DNA of 64,000 nt from Tetraselmis striata (taxonomy: Eukaryota > Chlorophyta > Chlorodendrophyceae > Chlorodendrales > Chlorodendraceae). The stretch lies in the NCBI GenBank assembly GCA_006384855.1, contig VCJN01000175.1, positions 43,501 through 107,500 on the forward strand, read 5' to 3'. The notes below the pieces were generated by a model, which was not told the origin of the DNA, made no database searches, and saw only the letters and a list, made by a program, of their open reading frames with translations. This document shows, piece after piece, positions 53,479 to 64,000 of the stretch (the stretch's first letter is position 1; the number at the start of each line of letters is the position of its first letter). The position numbers were made by a program, and so were the translations under genes.

Positions 53479-56400
53479 TAAGGCTCCGCATCAAGAATCA
53501 ATAAAAGATCGAATCGTGGTGCACCAGACACAGATCGTGAATCGCACCAAGAATCATTACTTAGGCGCGGAATTTACTGGTGCACCGATATTTACGTGGT
53601 AGACTTACTGGTGCACCGATATTTAGGTGCCGGAATTTACTGGTGCACCGATATTTATTGGGCTGTAATATTCGGTGCACCGATATTTAGCTGGCGGAAT
53701 TTACTGGTGCACCGATATTAAGGTACCGGTATTTACTGGTGCACCGATGTTTCGGTGCCAGAATTTACCGGTGCACCGATACTTCGGTGCCGACATTTAC
53801 TGATGCACCAACATTTAACCGCATATTATACCGATGCACCAATATTTATCTGCGTAATTGAATCAAAGACTGGTGCACCAAGAATCGACCGAGAATCAGC
53901 CACAGTGGGAGACATGTGTCATCGACGGCTTCGGTCGTGACGATGCGTGGTAACCACGATCTGACGGCCACTGTTGGACAATTGCGTGATCATTGCTCCC
54001 CAATTGAATCGACGCCTCGACGGCAATGAAATGACCATAGAGATTATCGGACGGTACAGATTTAAACTTCGGTGGATCAACCCCTCACGATCCCATATGG
54101 TAGACCGCAACGCGGTTGTTGGGCGCGGTCAGGGTGCTGGAAGGGTTTCCCCGGGTGAGATCAATCGGCTGGATCCAGGTGAGGGCGCGGGCGCGGAGGA
54201 TATACACCCCTGGAGGGATTATTCGCCGTGCTTCACCGCGTTTATTCGGCCGCGATTTCCCAATACTTTGTGCAGTACTCGTCAGCAATAGTGGCGCGTC
54301 AAGCAGCCGCGCGCCGGTAGCAGTTTTAATACCGTACGCCCGTGTCACTAGTTCAAACGATGGCCAGGAAGCGCGGGCGCCCGCAGATTGCACTTCCTCC
54401 CGCGAAGGCTCCCACCTTGGACCCCGAAGGCGCCCCAGATGGACCCAAGCGCACTCCCATCAGCTTCGCGGATGCATACAACGGGCGCGAGGCGTACAAG
54501 GTCGAGAAGATCCTTGCGCAAGTAACGCGCAAGGGTGTGGAGCACTACATCGTGCGATGGGAGGGACTATGCGACAAGGCGGATACCACGGAGCCTGCTT
54601 CTCACATGGAGGACGACGAGAGCCTGGCAAAGATCGACGAGTTCCTCGAGGCTAGGCGTACCCTGGGCGTCGGGCGCCCCAGTGCCAAGCGCCCTAACAC
54701 TGTGTCTGGTCCGGGATCCTCAAGCATTCGCAGCCTCCCACAGGATGGCCTTACCAGGACAGACACGAGGCGACCAACGCCCGGAAGGTGCTACTCGTCG
54801 GCGATGAAAATCCGGAGAATCCCGAACCCGCTCCTGGTGAGATCCCCCGCGCTGAACCCCTTTACGGCCCCGCCCCCTGCCCTTTCTACCTTTGTAGCTA
54901 AATTTGCTGATCCGCTCGCCATGTGCAGCGCCTGTTGCGGCGGCCAATCGTCGCGCGACAGTGCCGCCCCGCAAGTCCATCGTCTGGAACTACTTCAGCA
55001 AGAAGTTCCGCGGAGAGGACGGCTACCTCTACAGCACATGCAGTCTCTGCCGCACCACCATGGCGTTTTGCAACACCACGAACCTGATCAACCACCTCAT
55101 CCGCAAGCATTCCGACGACCTAGTCGACGATGCGATGGGCGGCAAGGTGCGCCGCTGACACCCTCCCCCGGCGGCGCACCCTTATGGAAAAATTGTATTC
55201 GACTTTCTTGCCGATCCCTCGCCGCCGTTGTCCGTGTGCCCACAGATCGCACTTAGGCCCATCTTCAAGAAGGACGCGGGGGGTTTCAACAAGCCTGCCC
55301 CTGTCGCCGAAGCTGTCAAGCTCACCAAGCTTACCGATGACGTGAAGCGCGACTACGACGCAGCTGCTGTGAAGTGGATCATCAAGAGCTGCATACCTCA
55401 CAGCATCACGGAGCTTAGCCAGTATCTGCGGGAGTTCCTAAAGGTACAAGCCCATTCTCGCTTCCTATGCCTTTCCGTTGCCCAACCCCCTTCCATGTAT
55501 TTACTAACGTTAATGCTATTTTTCCACACAGTTGCTTACACATGGACGATACTCCGGGCCCATGGCATCGACGGTTAACAAGATGATCCTGGAGATGTCG
55601 GTGGAGAACATTCTCCAGCTAAAGGTTGGTAGCCTCCCTCCATGTCCCCCTTTCCTCCATCTACCCCTTGTGCCTCATCTGAACCAAGGGCACACCGTTC
55701 ATGCCCACTCACTTTATCTGCCTTCACATCCTGCAGGAGGAGATTGAAGACCTACAGAAGGAGCGCTTGTCAGTCTCCCTAGCTGCGGACATCTGGGGAG
55801 AAAACGGCATCTCCATCTCCATCATGGCCTACTGGATAACACCTGACTTCGAGCTTAAGGAGAAGCTGCTCCTTGCCAAGCCATTCAGTCAGGTTACCTC
55901 AGTTGCATCTATTCCCTATTACCTTTGTTGCTGCTACTATAAGATAGCCCCGCATAGTATGCTGACCAGTGACGACGCGTGCCGGCTAGGGCTGTAGCCA
56001 GGATGCGCTAACTGTCCGGCTACCTTATTGTATTCCCGCAGAGTGCCTCCCAGGGCCGTAGGTAGGATGCGATAACTGTCCAGCTCCCTGAGTGTATCCC
56101 CGCAAAGTGCCACCCATGTCAGTAGGTAGGGTGCGCTATCTGTCCAGCTACCTTAACATATCCCCGCAGATGAGTGCCGCCCATGGCCATAGGTATGATG
56201 CGGTATCTGTCCAGCTATAAACCTGAATACATGGCCGAAGGTAGAGTGGACCTGTTATGATATCAATAGCGGGGCTTAATTTAATACTATATTGTTGCAG
56301 GTGGAGCACAACGGCAAACAGATTGCTGCTGCCGCCAAGGTCGCACTTGCTGGAATGGGGATTGGCAAGTACTCCGAGGCCACCGACACACAAGTAGTGG

Positions 56401-57199
56401 TTGACACTGTCGGGGATGAGGCTTTTGGAATTTGCATCGATGAAGGCAGCAACATGGTCAAGGCTTTTGAGGACTTTGAAGGTGGTTCATGTGTGGATCA
56501 TCGCCTGAGCAACGGTTTGAAGGATGCGGTGAAGCCGCCTGTAGTCGCTGACATTGTGAGAAAGGTGAAGTTGTTCCCTGATGTTGATGTTTTTTCATTG
56601 CCCATTTATGCCACACTGCGTTGTGCAGCTGACTAACGGGATGATACTCTGCTGCCCTCACATGTGAAGGGCATCTCTGCCCACTTTAACCACTCTTCAA
56701 AGGGGTGGAGGAAGCTGGAGGAGGTTGCAGCGCAGCAGGGTGTCAAGGTGACGAAGCCACCGCGATGCTCGGAGTGCCGTTGGGGAGGCATCATCCCGTT
56801 GTTCCAATGGGTGGGTGGCACACAAGACCTTTTGAGGAGGTACAACAGGAATGCTCCAGCGATTGTGCCAAGAATGACGATGGGACTACCTTCCAGGATC
56901 ATCTCATGACAGATGCGGAGATGGTGTTGGGTCAACAGCTGGTAACCCCCCCCCCCATATTGCCATAGCTTGTTGCCCATCCAAGTGTTTATTGCATGCA
57001 ATTTTTCTAGTGGATCCTCCCTTAATAGCAGCTGACCGTCAAATGATTACCATTGTAGGGAATTACCTATGGCCCGGTGGCGCAAATGCTGACCATGATG
57101 GAGGCCACCAGCGTGCCTACCTTCAGCTGTGTGTTGCCTATGTTTGGATCATTGCATGCCGCCATGGATGAGGATGCCACTGCTGTGGCCCTCATCGAC
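53479..57199 (+). mobile_element. hAT copy 3, 3'-truncated, part of a segmental duplication
   Basis: Matches 35,078-38,802 of copy 1 with scattered differences and the same exon/intron structure: subterminal array, chromodomain exon, BED exon (54,929-55,146), hAT-core exons and the 64-bp intron repeat. It ends inside the exon ending VLHLK, after ATAVALID, exactly where TTTTTAGGG-type repeats begin. It shares the 5-base frame difference and the exon-7 frame break with copy 1, so both lesions predate the duplication. Confidence 0.9.
54360..57199 (+). pseudogene. Chromodomain-BED-hAT transposase, truncated copy
   Basis: Same exon layout as the gene at 35,959-39,913, lacking the last three exons and so the dimerisation domain. 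Recognisable parts: YKVEKILAQ chromodomain, WNYFSKKF BED finger, LSVSLAADIW, DEGSNMVKAF and MLTMMEATSVPTFSCVLPMF. It is non-functional by truncation. Confidence 0.82.
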
Positions 57200-57231
57200 A
57201 GGGTTTTTAGGGTTTTTAGGGTTTTAGGTTT
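57200..57231 (+). repeat. Telomere-type repeat at duplication breakpoint
   Basis: AGGGTTTTTAGGGTTTTTAG followed by GGTTTTAGG, about 3.5 units of TTTTTAGGG/TTTTAGGG, directly abutting the truncated transposase exon. Confidence 0.85.
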
Positions 57232-58569
57232 ATCATATATCAGATTGTCATCATCCGTACCGGAATATGGGCAAAGAACTGGCAGTACCCGTACAGGTAA
57301 ACCCAGCAGCCTTCACTGACGAATTCAAGCTGCCCTTGTCACCAGATGAAAGGGCTCAACGCCACACCAGCTATACCACTTGCAGGTTAGGCATGCATGA
57401 GGCCCATGCTTGGCTCTCCTAGCAATCCAAGCTCCTAGCTAAAGGATTTGGTGGTCAAAGTTTTGGCATCATATCGGGGGGGTCGTGCTGAGCGTACGCG
57501 GGGCGCGGGGTAAGCGGCAAGAGCCGGCCACTCCCAAAACTTGGGAGTGCAACACTCATGCCCCCCCAAAGCACTGCATGTACTCAGAACACATCATATA
57601 GACCTTAATATGGCTACTTTGTGCAGATGCAGAATGGCCGCCCACCCCGCGCGCACCCTATGCGCCCATGTGGTGCATCTTTGTCGTTCATCAGAAAAAT
57701 CAAAAGGGACACCATGCAACCCATCTATGATACAGTGGGCATGCATTGATGAACTTTGGGGAGGGTTGGACTGCATGTGGAGCTCCAACTAGCATGTTAT
57801 ACTCAGAACGTAGGGGTGTGCGGGCTACGGCGGCACGGGTCCCCATCCCCACATAACACAACCACCACAGCAAGGTCCACCCTTTCAACCAGCACTATGT
57901 CACCCATGTACCCGTGTCTGACAATGCTCAAAACGGTGTTCAAATGCGTTTAGTCCGTGATTTTTGATTTTTTCTGAAGGGTCCTGACTTGGCCTAAAAT
58001 CGGGCACCATCACCGCCGCGCGGCTTGCCGCGCCTCGCCCGCGCGCAGCTCCACATCCGCCCCTCGCACCGCCACCGCCCATGTTCCAGTGTGGCTGGTG
58101 CTCAAAACACCGGTCGGGGTGACCCAAGGGCCACCGTGAGCGCGGCTGCAGCCCCCTGTGCCCCGCCAGATTAAATTCTGGCGGCTCTCGCGCCGCCCGC
58201 TGGCACCTGCCCGCGCGCAGCGCGCGGCGGGCAGCCCGAGAGCCCAGCACTCCCCTCATCGGCACGCAGGGGAGGGAAACCTGCCCTCCTGCCCGCGCCG
58301 GGACCGGCCTACGCGTCAACGGCGCTGGGGGGCGCGGTCTTCCGGGTGGGCGCGGCTGGCGGAAAGATGGTCTCTGCGGTCAGCAGCAGTTTCTTCACGG
58401 CGGCCGCTGACCGCCGCCGCCCAGCGCGCCGCGCGCCCGGTACTGGGAGCTGCGCACGCGCGCGCGCGCAATTGTATAATAGCATTTGCTGTAGACCGGT
58501 TTATCCACGTTATCATTGCGGATGTTTCACCCCTGCGAACCCCGCCGCCTGATGTGCCCTGTGTACTAT
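57232..58569. other. Intergenic, no gene seen
   Basis: 57,232-57,980 is moderate-GC with short ORFs only. 57,980-58,480 is strongly GC-rich with CGCG-rich stretches and overlapping alanine/arginine-rich ORFs on both strands, none with a domain. This is the 5' flank of the DIRS element. Confidence 0.45.
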
Positions 58570-58819
58570 TCGTTGTTAAGTACTTAACTGAGTTTAGTCA
58601 GACGACGGACCGAGTTGTGCGGTCGAACGACTACCACCTGGAAAATATAGCACAGTAGCCAGTCATCGGCTCTGTCTAGAATCTTCCAGGATGGGACAGT
58701 GAGCAGCGGACTCGCGACCGCACCAGCTCCCGACCTGTTTCCCTGCCTGCCTGCAGCTACTACTTAGCCAACTGTCTAGACCATAGCGCTCATCCCTTTT
58801 GCTGTTGCGCTTCACGCAC
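58570..58819 (+). repeat. DIRS split repeat A1
   Basis: 250 bp beginning TCGTTGTTAAGTACTTAACT, which holds the palindrome TTAAGTACTTAA. One mismatch to A2 was noticed (ATGGGAC against ATTGGAC). Confidence 0.92.
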
Positions 58820-58894
58820 GCACCTGTGCCGCGAGGGGAAGCGATCCTTGTCGATATTATCCGCCTGCGCTAGCACGACGCCCTGCGCACGGCA

Positions 58895-59863
58895 TTGTCA
58901 GGGCTCAGTATGCCTGACAACTCCGGTGACGCCCCTAGTGGCCTAGCCGAAGACCGCATCGCCGCGCTGGAGGCCGGTTTCGCGGGGCTTACGGAGCTTC
59001 TGGAAGCCCTACGAAGTGACCTTCAGCGGCCTAGTGGTTCTACTCCTACCGAGCCCCGCGCGCCCGCTAGTAGCGCTGCCGCGGCGAGCTCCCAGCACGA
59101 CGCACCGGCTCGCGCAGAGCAGGTTTCCGTGCCCCAGCCCCAGCGCGGTGGCCCTAGTGCCGCTGCCCCTTCCTTAGTCTGGGAGGAGTGGGCTCATTTA
59201 ATTGGCCCCGGCTTTTCCGTCCAGCCCAGTCCCGGCCTCTCTCCGATTCCCCAACTGTACGACATCTCATCTGACGAGACGCACCGCCAGCTCATCGCGC
59301 GTCGGCACTGGGCCACTTTGGATCAGTACCGCTCTCTGTACTGCTTTGGCTTCTACGATGCGGTGGCCCACGCGGCTCTCTGCGAGGCGCTCGCGTCGAT
59401 TAAGAGAGCGGCAAGCGCGGCGCAGCCCCCTGGTGAGGAGGACCTTCGCCTCCTTGAAGCGGGCGTGGCGGCCTACGACGCCTCAAATAAACACCGGCGC
59501 GACTTCCTGGCGTTTATCCGCCTCAACGCGTCGAACGATGCGGATGCGCGGACCAAGACAGTCGCACAGGTGGTTCGCCGCAGCCTCCTCAAGCCCGGTT
59601 TCGCGGACTATGGTTCGGAAGCAGTGGCGCAGCTCAGTGACGAGCTTTTGCGCCGCGAGGCCGAGTACAGCGTCACGGCGGCGGCAAAGGCAGCCGTACA
59701 ACAGCGATTCGGCGTGGGACCAGACCCCAACGAGGAGGAGGACAACGACGACGAGCCACCATCCAGAGCGCGACGGCGCCGGCCCTCCGGACGCCGCCCA
59801 CGCCCAGACTTCCGCCCCACAGCCGACGACGCCGACAAGGGCAAGGGCAAGGGCAAGGCCTGA
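58895..59863 (+). CDS. DIRS ORF1, Gag-like protein
   Basis: 322 codons. The first ATG is at 58,895 and a second, equally plausible, at 58,910 (MPDNSG). A predicted helix at about residues 18-45 (RIAALEAGFAGLTELLEALR) is followed by a Pro/Ala/Ser linker, a conserved-looking middle (WEEWAHLIGPGFSVQ; RHWATLDQYRSLYCFGFYDA) and helices to about residue 260. It ends with an acidic run (NEEEDNDDE) and a basic tail (RARRRRPSGRRPRPD, KGKGKGK). No CCHC knuckle was seen. It probably assembles particles or binds the element RNA, as inferred from its position first in the element. A decayed counterpart lies at 50,793-51,789. Confidence 0.8.
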   Translation: MSGLSMPDNSGDAPSGLAEDRIAALEAGFAGLTELLEALRSDLQRPSGSTPTEPRAPASSAAAASSQHDAPARAEQVSVPQPQRGGPSAAAPSLVWEEWAHLIGPGFSVQPSPGLSPIPQLYDISSDETHRQLIARRHWATLDQYRSLYCFGFYDAVAHAALCEALASIKRAASAAQPPGEEDLRLLEAGVAAYDASNKHRRDFLAFIRLNASNDADARTKTVAQVVRRSLLKPGFADYGSEAVAQLSDELLRREAEYSVTAAAKAAVQQRFGVGPDPNEEEDNDDEPPSRARRRRPSGRRPRPDFRPTADDADKGKGKGKA

Positions 59864-61895
59864 CGGTGCGGCCCGCCGTTCCGCTTCGTTACCACGCCCC
59901 TCCACGTTTCTGCGCCATCGCGTGCGGCAGAACTGGCGGGAGTGGCGGCGAATCGGGGCGAGCGGGCGCGTGCTCCGGTGGGTTCGCGAGGGAGTGCCGC
60001 TACCTTTCTCTGGCGCGGCGCCCACGCCTTTCCACCGGGGCGTCTCTCTACAGGACGCTACGCCTCAGCAGCTCGAGTGGTGGGAGCGGGAGAGCCAGCG
60101 ACTAGTAACAGTCGGCGCGCTAGAACCTGGCGTGCGCGAGCACTACGTGTCGCGAGTCTTCCTAGTACCAAAGCCGGGCTGCAACCAGTGGCGCCTTGTA
60201 ATAGACCTGCGCCATCTAAACTCTTACTGCGCGGTCTATTCCATGCGATTCGAAACTCTGCGTCGCCTGCGATACCTGGCGAAACGCGGCGACTGGGCGT
60301 TTTCCTTCGACCTGCAGGACGGCTACTACGCCCTGGGCTTGCGGGAGGACGTCCGCGACTTCTTTACAATCAACGTACGTGGCACCCTGTGGCGCTTCGC
60401 GGCCCTCCCCATGGGTTGGTCGCTAAGCCCTTACTACTTCTGCACTCTGATGGCGGTCATGGTGCGCTATCTGCGTCAACCAGACTTCGCGACCTACAGC
60501 GGCTACGGCCGGCCCTTCCGTCGACGCTTGCGTCGCCGCAAGGCGCGCGGCGTTTGCCTCCTACCGTTCATCGACGACTTCCTGTTTCTGGCACCGTCGC
60601 GCCAGCTGGCTCTACGCCTACGGGCCGAGGTCGAGCGACTCTGGGGGCGCCTGGGCCTGGCCAAGCACCCCACCAAGGCGCACCCCGAGCCCACCCAGCA
60701 GCTGCAGCACTTAGGCATGGACTTGGACCTGGTCACTATGCAGTTCCGCGCCCCAGCGGCGAAACTGCGTCGGCTCTCCAACCTGGCCCGCGACCTCCTG
60801 TGCATCGCTGCGCGCCGCCGCCGCCACGCGCCGGCCAAACTCCTTGCGTCTCTCGCCGGGCAGGGCCAGTTCCTCTACCTCGCGATGCCTCCGGCACGTT
60901 TCTACCTCCGCGAGGCGCACACCGTCCTGGGCCGATGCTCCTCTCCGAGCGGCAAGGTCGTTCTGACGCGTCAGCTCATTCGCGATTTGGAGTGGTGGCG
61001 CGATGTTCCCACGCGCCACAACGGCGCACCGATTCTGCGCCCGGTGGAGACAGCCTATCTGCACACGGACTCCAGCCAGTACGGCTGGGGTGCGGTACTG
61101 TGCGAAACTACGGAGGCACGCGGATATTGGTACGAGGAGGATCGTCGACGTCATATAACGTACAAGGAGCTCAAAGCGGTACGTCTCGCCATACAGTCAT
61201 TTTTGCCACGGCTGATGGGGCGCCGCGTACTTGTGTACGAGGACAATCAGGCGGTGGTGCATATCCTGTCCAATTTGACTACTCGGTCACCGGTGCTTAT
61301 GGCGGAACTTCGCAAGCTATGGTATTTGCTGGATGTACACGATATTCGTTTACGAGTACGGTACATTCGGTCTGCGGCGAACACATGGGCGGACAAGCTT
61401 TCGCGAGAGAAGGACTTTTCCGATTGGATGATCAATCCTCGTATATTCCGGTACGTCGATCGCATCTGGGGACCTCATACGGTCGACCGATTCGCAACTA
61501 TGGAGAACGCCTTGTTACCTCGGTACTACTCCCGGTGGACGGTCCCAGGTACCGAGGCGGTGGACTCCTTGGCCCAGTCGGACGCCACGTGGCGCGCCGA
61601 AGTGAACTGGTGCAATCCCCCCTGGCAGCTGCTGGACGATCTGGTGCTAAAGCTGCCGCAATCGGGGGCCGCGGCGACCGTGGTCGCCCCGGCCTGGCAC
61701 GGCCGCCCTTGGCTCCAGCAGCTACACGAGATGGCTACAGAGGTACTGCACTACCCTCCTTCCCGCGATCTGTTCTTTCCCGGGCTGCTCGGGCGCCGCG
61801 CGGGCGTCGGGCCGCCGCCCTGGAGCGTGATGCTCTTCCGCCTTCCCTTCCGTCCTTCTTCTACCGGTCGCGACGCGCCGGTTACAAGGCGTTAA
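59864..61895 (+). CDS. DIRS ORF2, reverse transcriptase-RNase H
   Basis: The frame is +1 to ORF1 and is open well upstream of the ORF1 stop. No ATG lies near the start of the conserved region, so expression by frameshift or re-initiation near the ORF1 end is likely. RT motifs: FLVPKPGCNQWRLVIDLRHL, FSFDLQDGYYALGL (A), LPMGWSLSPYYF (B) and LLPFIDDFLFL (C, with FIDD for YxDD). RNase H: HTDSSQYGWGAVL, YKELKAVRLAI, VYEDNQAVVHIL and RSAANTWADKLSR. The C-terminal region has VDRFATMENALLPRYYS, NWCNPPWQ and VVAPAWHGRPWLQQL, the post-RNase H region of DIRS elements that has been compared with adenine methyltransferases. It has no internal stops and appears intact. Confidence 0.92.
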
Positions 61896-62029
61896 GTGCT
61901 GCGGCTGCTACCTTGGACGTTTCCGCGGACGCTTTTCAGATCTCCCGTACAGATGCTCACAGCAGACAACACCCGGCTGTGCGGTACGGGTTGAAATCGA
62001 ACGTACCGTCTGCACCATGGGCAGCGATT

Positions 62030-63059
62030 ATGCGACCTGGGCTACTGCGGTTACTCGGCGACGACGAGGTTGGGCGCCGTGCCGCGGATTTCTTGATGTC
62101 TTCGCGTGCGGAACGTACCGTGCAGTCTTACGGATCTGAATTCAACATTCTGCGAGTTCTGCGCGCAAAATGGGAGACTGCCGGACACGGCGGATCCGCC
62201 GCTCATCGTTCGGTACATCTCTTGGGTTGCGGCACGTGGCCGCAACAAGGCTGGTGCCTTTGGACCCTACCTTTCAGCGATCAACGCCTTTTTCATCGAT
62301 AATTTCAAGGAGCCGCCGGCGCTTGGGCCTTTCGTCAACCAGGCGATGCGCGGTTGGGAGCTGGCTCAGCAGGTGCTGGACGCCCCGGACTACCGGGTGC
62401 CTCTGCCTGCAGACGTCGCCCTCGCCTGTGTTCGGCGTGCGCTGCGGCTGGTTTCTCACAAGTCCATCGCGAGCGACCTGCCCACATTCCGTGCCCTGCT
62501 CGTTACCGCGGTCAATTTCCTTTTTTGTCATCGCGCGGGTACCAGTACGGGGTGCGGCGTGCGCGATTTGGCGGTTGATTCCCGCAGCATTACGCTGTAC
62601 CGTCGAGTACTTAAGGGCAAGCCTTCCGGGGCGCCTCGTCCGGTGCTGCAAATTTCCCGCGAGGCGCACCCCGAAATCGCGGAGCTTTTGGAGTTCTTCG
62701 TCAGCTGCCGCGATCACGTGCTGCCCGGTGCTACTCGGTTTTGGCAGCTCCCTGATGACGATCCCGGCACGTGGACCGCTGCTACTGTCTCCGAATGGGT
62801 AACTGCCGCTGCCTTGGCAGTTGACGCTACCCCGCCTGCTGGTTTCTGCTGGTCGTCGCACAGCCTTCGCAGTGGCGGGGCGTCCGCGGCCTCGGCCACG
62901 GGCGTCCCTATGCCTACGATTCGCTGGCTTGGCGGCTGGAAAGTGGGCAGCGGCGTGGTCCTCAATTACATCGTGCCAGGCATCCTGGACTCCGCTGGGG
63001 CCCGCTACTTCTTCGGCTCCCTGGCACCGCAGCGTTCCGCTGCTAATCTTTCACAGTGA
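62030..63059 (+). pseudogene. DIRS ORF3, tyrosine recombinase with one frameshift
   Basis: The N-terminal part is in one frame (from ATG 62,030: RPGLLRLLGDDEVGRRAADF, SRAERTVQSYGSEFN), and the rest is in the next frame from about 62,140 (FCAQNGRLPDTADPPLIVRY). The switch lies between about 62,130 and 62,160. Catalytic region: CHRAGTSTGCGVRDLAVD around the first arginine, HSLRSGGASAASATG (the H-x-x-R pair) and WKVGSGVVLNYI with the nucleophile tyrosine. It ends at 63,059. It would integrate the circular DNA copy. The single frame change is either an inactivating indel, a sequencing error or programmed shifting. Confidence 0.85.
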
Positions 63060-63096
63060 CTGGTTTTCACCGGTAACTGTGGCCTTCCGGTTTTGC

Positions 63097-63124
63097 CTGG
63101 CAACGTGACTCGCACTCTGTCTAA
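63097..63124 (+). repeat. DIRS split repeat B1
   Basis: 28 bp (CTGGCAACGTGACTCGCACT...), identical to B2 and directly adjoining A2. Confidence 0.9.
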
Positions 63125-63374
63125 TCGTTGTTAAGTACTTAACTGAGTTTAGTCAGACGACGGACCGAGTTGTGCGGTCGAACGACTACCACCTGGAAAA
63201 TATAGCACAGTAGCCAGTCATCGGCTCTGTCTAGAATCTTCCAGGATTGGACAGTGAGCAGCGGACTCGCGACCGCACCAGCTCCCGACCTGTTTCCCTG
63301 CCTGCCTGCAGCTACTACTTAGCCAACTGTCTAGACCATAGCGCTCATCCCTTTTGCTGTTGCGCTTCACGCAC
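63125..63374 (+). repeat. DIRS split repeat A2
   Basis: 250-bp direct copy of A1. Confidence 0.92.
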
Positions 63375-63435
63375 CCACCCGTCCCACCCATCTTGTTTGG
63401 TGTGGCGAGGGGCTTGTAAGACAAGACACTCGCTT

Positions 63436-63463
63436 CTGGCAACGTGACTCGCACTCTGTCTAA
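63436..63463 (+). repeat. DIRS split repeat B2
   Basis: 28-bp copy of B1. Taken as the right end of the element, though the exact terminus is uncertain by a few bases. Confidence 0.85.
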
Positions 63464-64000
63464 ACACATACACACGGTCATTTACCTTATGTTCCCGCGT
63501 ACATGTAGTACTGTGCGACCTACTAGCTACGACGGAAGCCGCAAAAGTGGTCTTCGTGGTAATGTCGTGTAGTATCCGAACCTGACACGTACACGGCGGA
63601 TGACGAGCGGCGCGCGCGAGGAGTGTACCCTACTCGGAAAAAGTTCGTGGTCTCCGCGTGGTACCTGTATGCTCACGAACAAGCCCCGTTATGTACTAAT
63701 TCGTGGAGACGCGCGCGAACACCGCCCCTCGTACCGCTCAGCCCATCGGAGCTGCCTGAATTACGAATTTAGGGTCGAAGGATAGAAGACGCTAGCGTAA
63801 CGCGTTACGCAGCGAATACTGCGATATGATTGGCTGCGAAGTTTACGCTCTCAGCTACATCGATCACCGAATATACCTGAGAGGATAGAAGACGCTCGTG
63901 CGACTCCCTGTCACGCGTCACGCGGGCTTGGGGTTCCGTGCTACCGCGCCCCGGTCAACAGCGGCATTGCGAGCCGAATCCACCCGCGATCGGCCACTGC
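63464..64000. other. Right flank, no gene seen
   Basis: Only short ORFs. AGGATAGAAGACGCT occurs twice (about 63,779 and 63,884). Confidence 0.45.

Larger units (their letters stand above)
58570..63463 (+). mobile_element. PAT/TOC-like DIRS retrotransposon, near complete
   Basis: A 4,894-bp element with split direct repeats in the order A1 (58,570-58,819), ORFs, B1 (63,097-63,124), A2 (63,125-63,374), B2 (63,436-63,463). This is the arrangement of PAT-like DIRS elements, which integrate through a tyrosine recombinase and a circular intermediate and so lack target duplications. It encodes Gag-like, RT-RNase H with a post-RNase H NPPW region, and a tyrosine recombinase, all on the plus strand. 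A1 and A2 differ at one noticed base, so the insertion is young. Confidence 0.92.

Noticed and set aside
59202-59860. N-terminal extension of the RT ORF upstream of the Gag stop
   Set aside because: Its composition is that of a shadow of the Gag-like ORF, and conserved RT-linked sequence starts after about 59,900.
59942-62302. A 786-codon ORF on the plus strand
   Set aside because: Most of it is an out-of-frame shadow of the RT-RNase H gene. Only its last ~90 codons correspond to the recombinase N-terminal part.
58570-63463. Interpreting A1/A2 as ordinary LTRs
   Set aside because: A2 is followed by a second B repeat and preceded by B1, and the element encodes a tyrosine recombinase and no DDE integrase or protease. 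Split repeats fit DIRS/PAT, not an LTR element.
1-64000. rRNA, tRNA or other structured RNA genes
   Set aside because: None was recognised by eye; short hairpins seen belong to repeats and transposon ends.

Overview
The window is eukaryotic nuclear DNA: GT-AG (and one GC-AG) introns, degenerate TTTAGGG/TTTTTAGGG telomere-type repeats, a kilobase-scale satellite and several eukaryotic transposon classes. A flagellated green alga fits best. The evidence is a PAT/TOC-like DIRS retrotransposon with split direct repeats, plant/Chlamydomonas-type telomere motifs, and a spliced gene resembling CCDC24, a coiled-coil protein of ciliated organisms. No species is claimed. No rRNA, tRNA, CRISPR array or bacterial operon was seen, and almost everything is repeat or mobile DNA.

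Layout. 1-15,050: tandem satellite of ~368-bp monomers, each a collinear imperfect palindrome built from two head-to-head ~185-bp half-units, with a ~2.03-kb higher-order period at the left end. At 4,551-8,937 the satellite is split by three 1,345-bp terminal-inverted-repeat transposon copies in tandem. Only the outer ends show a TA target duplication, so the triplet apparently inserted as one unit. 15-31 kb: accessory DNA with poly-C tracts, minisatellites, a 570-590-bp tandem repeat carrying broken ORFs, a DUF7869-like fragment, degenerate telomeric repeats, palindromic CATATG-core repeats and decayed minus-strand ORFs. 31-34.3 kb: tandem repeats, a 398-codon repeat-derived ORF and a large palindrome.

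34.3-42.8 kb: a minus-strand reverse transcriptase pseudogene split by a complete 5,755-bp hAT element (17-bp TIRs, 8-bp duplication GTCTCCAG). The hAT transposase has many exons and joins a chromodomain to a BED finger and the hAT catalytic and dimerisation regions. 43-46.3 kb: microsatellite, then the CCDC24-like gene (7 exons, minus strand), the only convincing host gene. 46.7-48.1 kb: a fourth, solitary copy of the TA/TIR transposon. 48.1-49.5 kb: another copy of the repeat family of 18-19 kb. 49.5-51.8 kb: an eroded minus-strand DIRS-like element. 51.87-57.2 kb: a truncated hAT copy joined to a segmental duplication of 34.8-38.8 kb that ends abruptly in TTTTTAGGG repeats. 58.57-63.46 kb: an almost intact PAT-like DIRS element (Gag, RT-RNase H, tyrosine recombinase) with A1-ORFs-B1-A2-B2 repeats.

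Together the window reads as a repeat-dominated, possibly subtelomeric or pericentromeric region with nested insertions, segmental duplication and one surviving single-copy gene.
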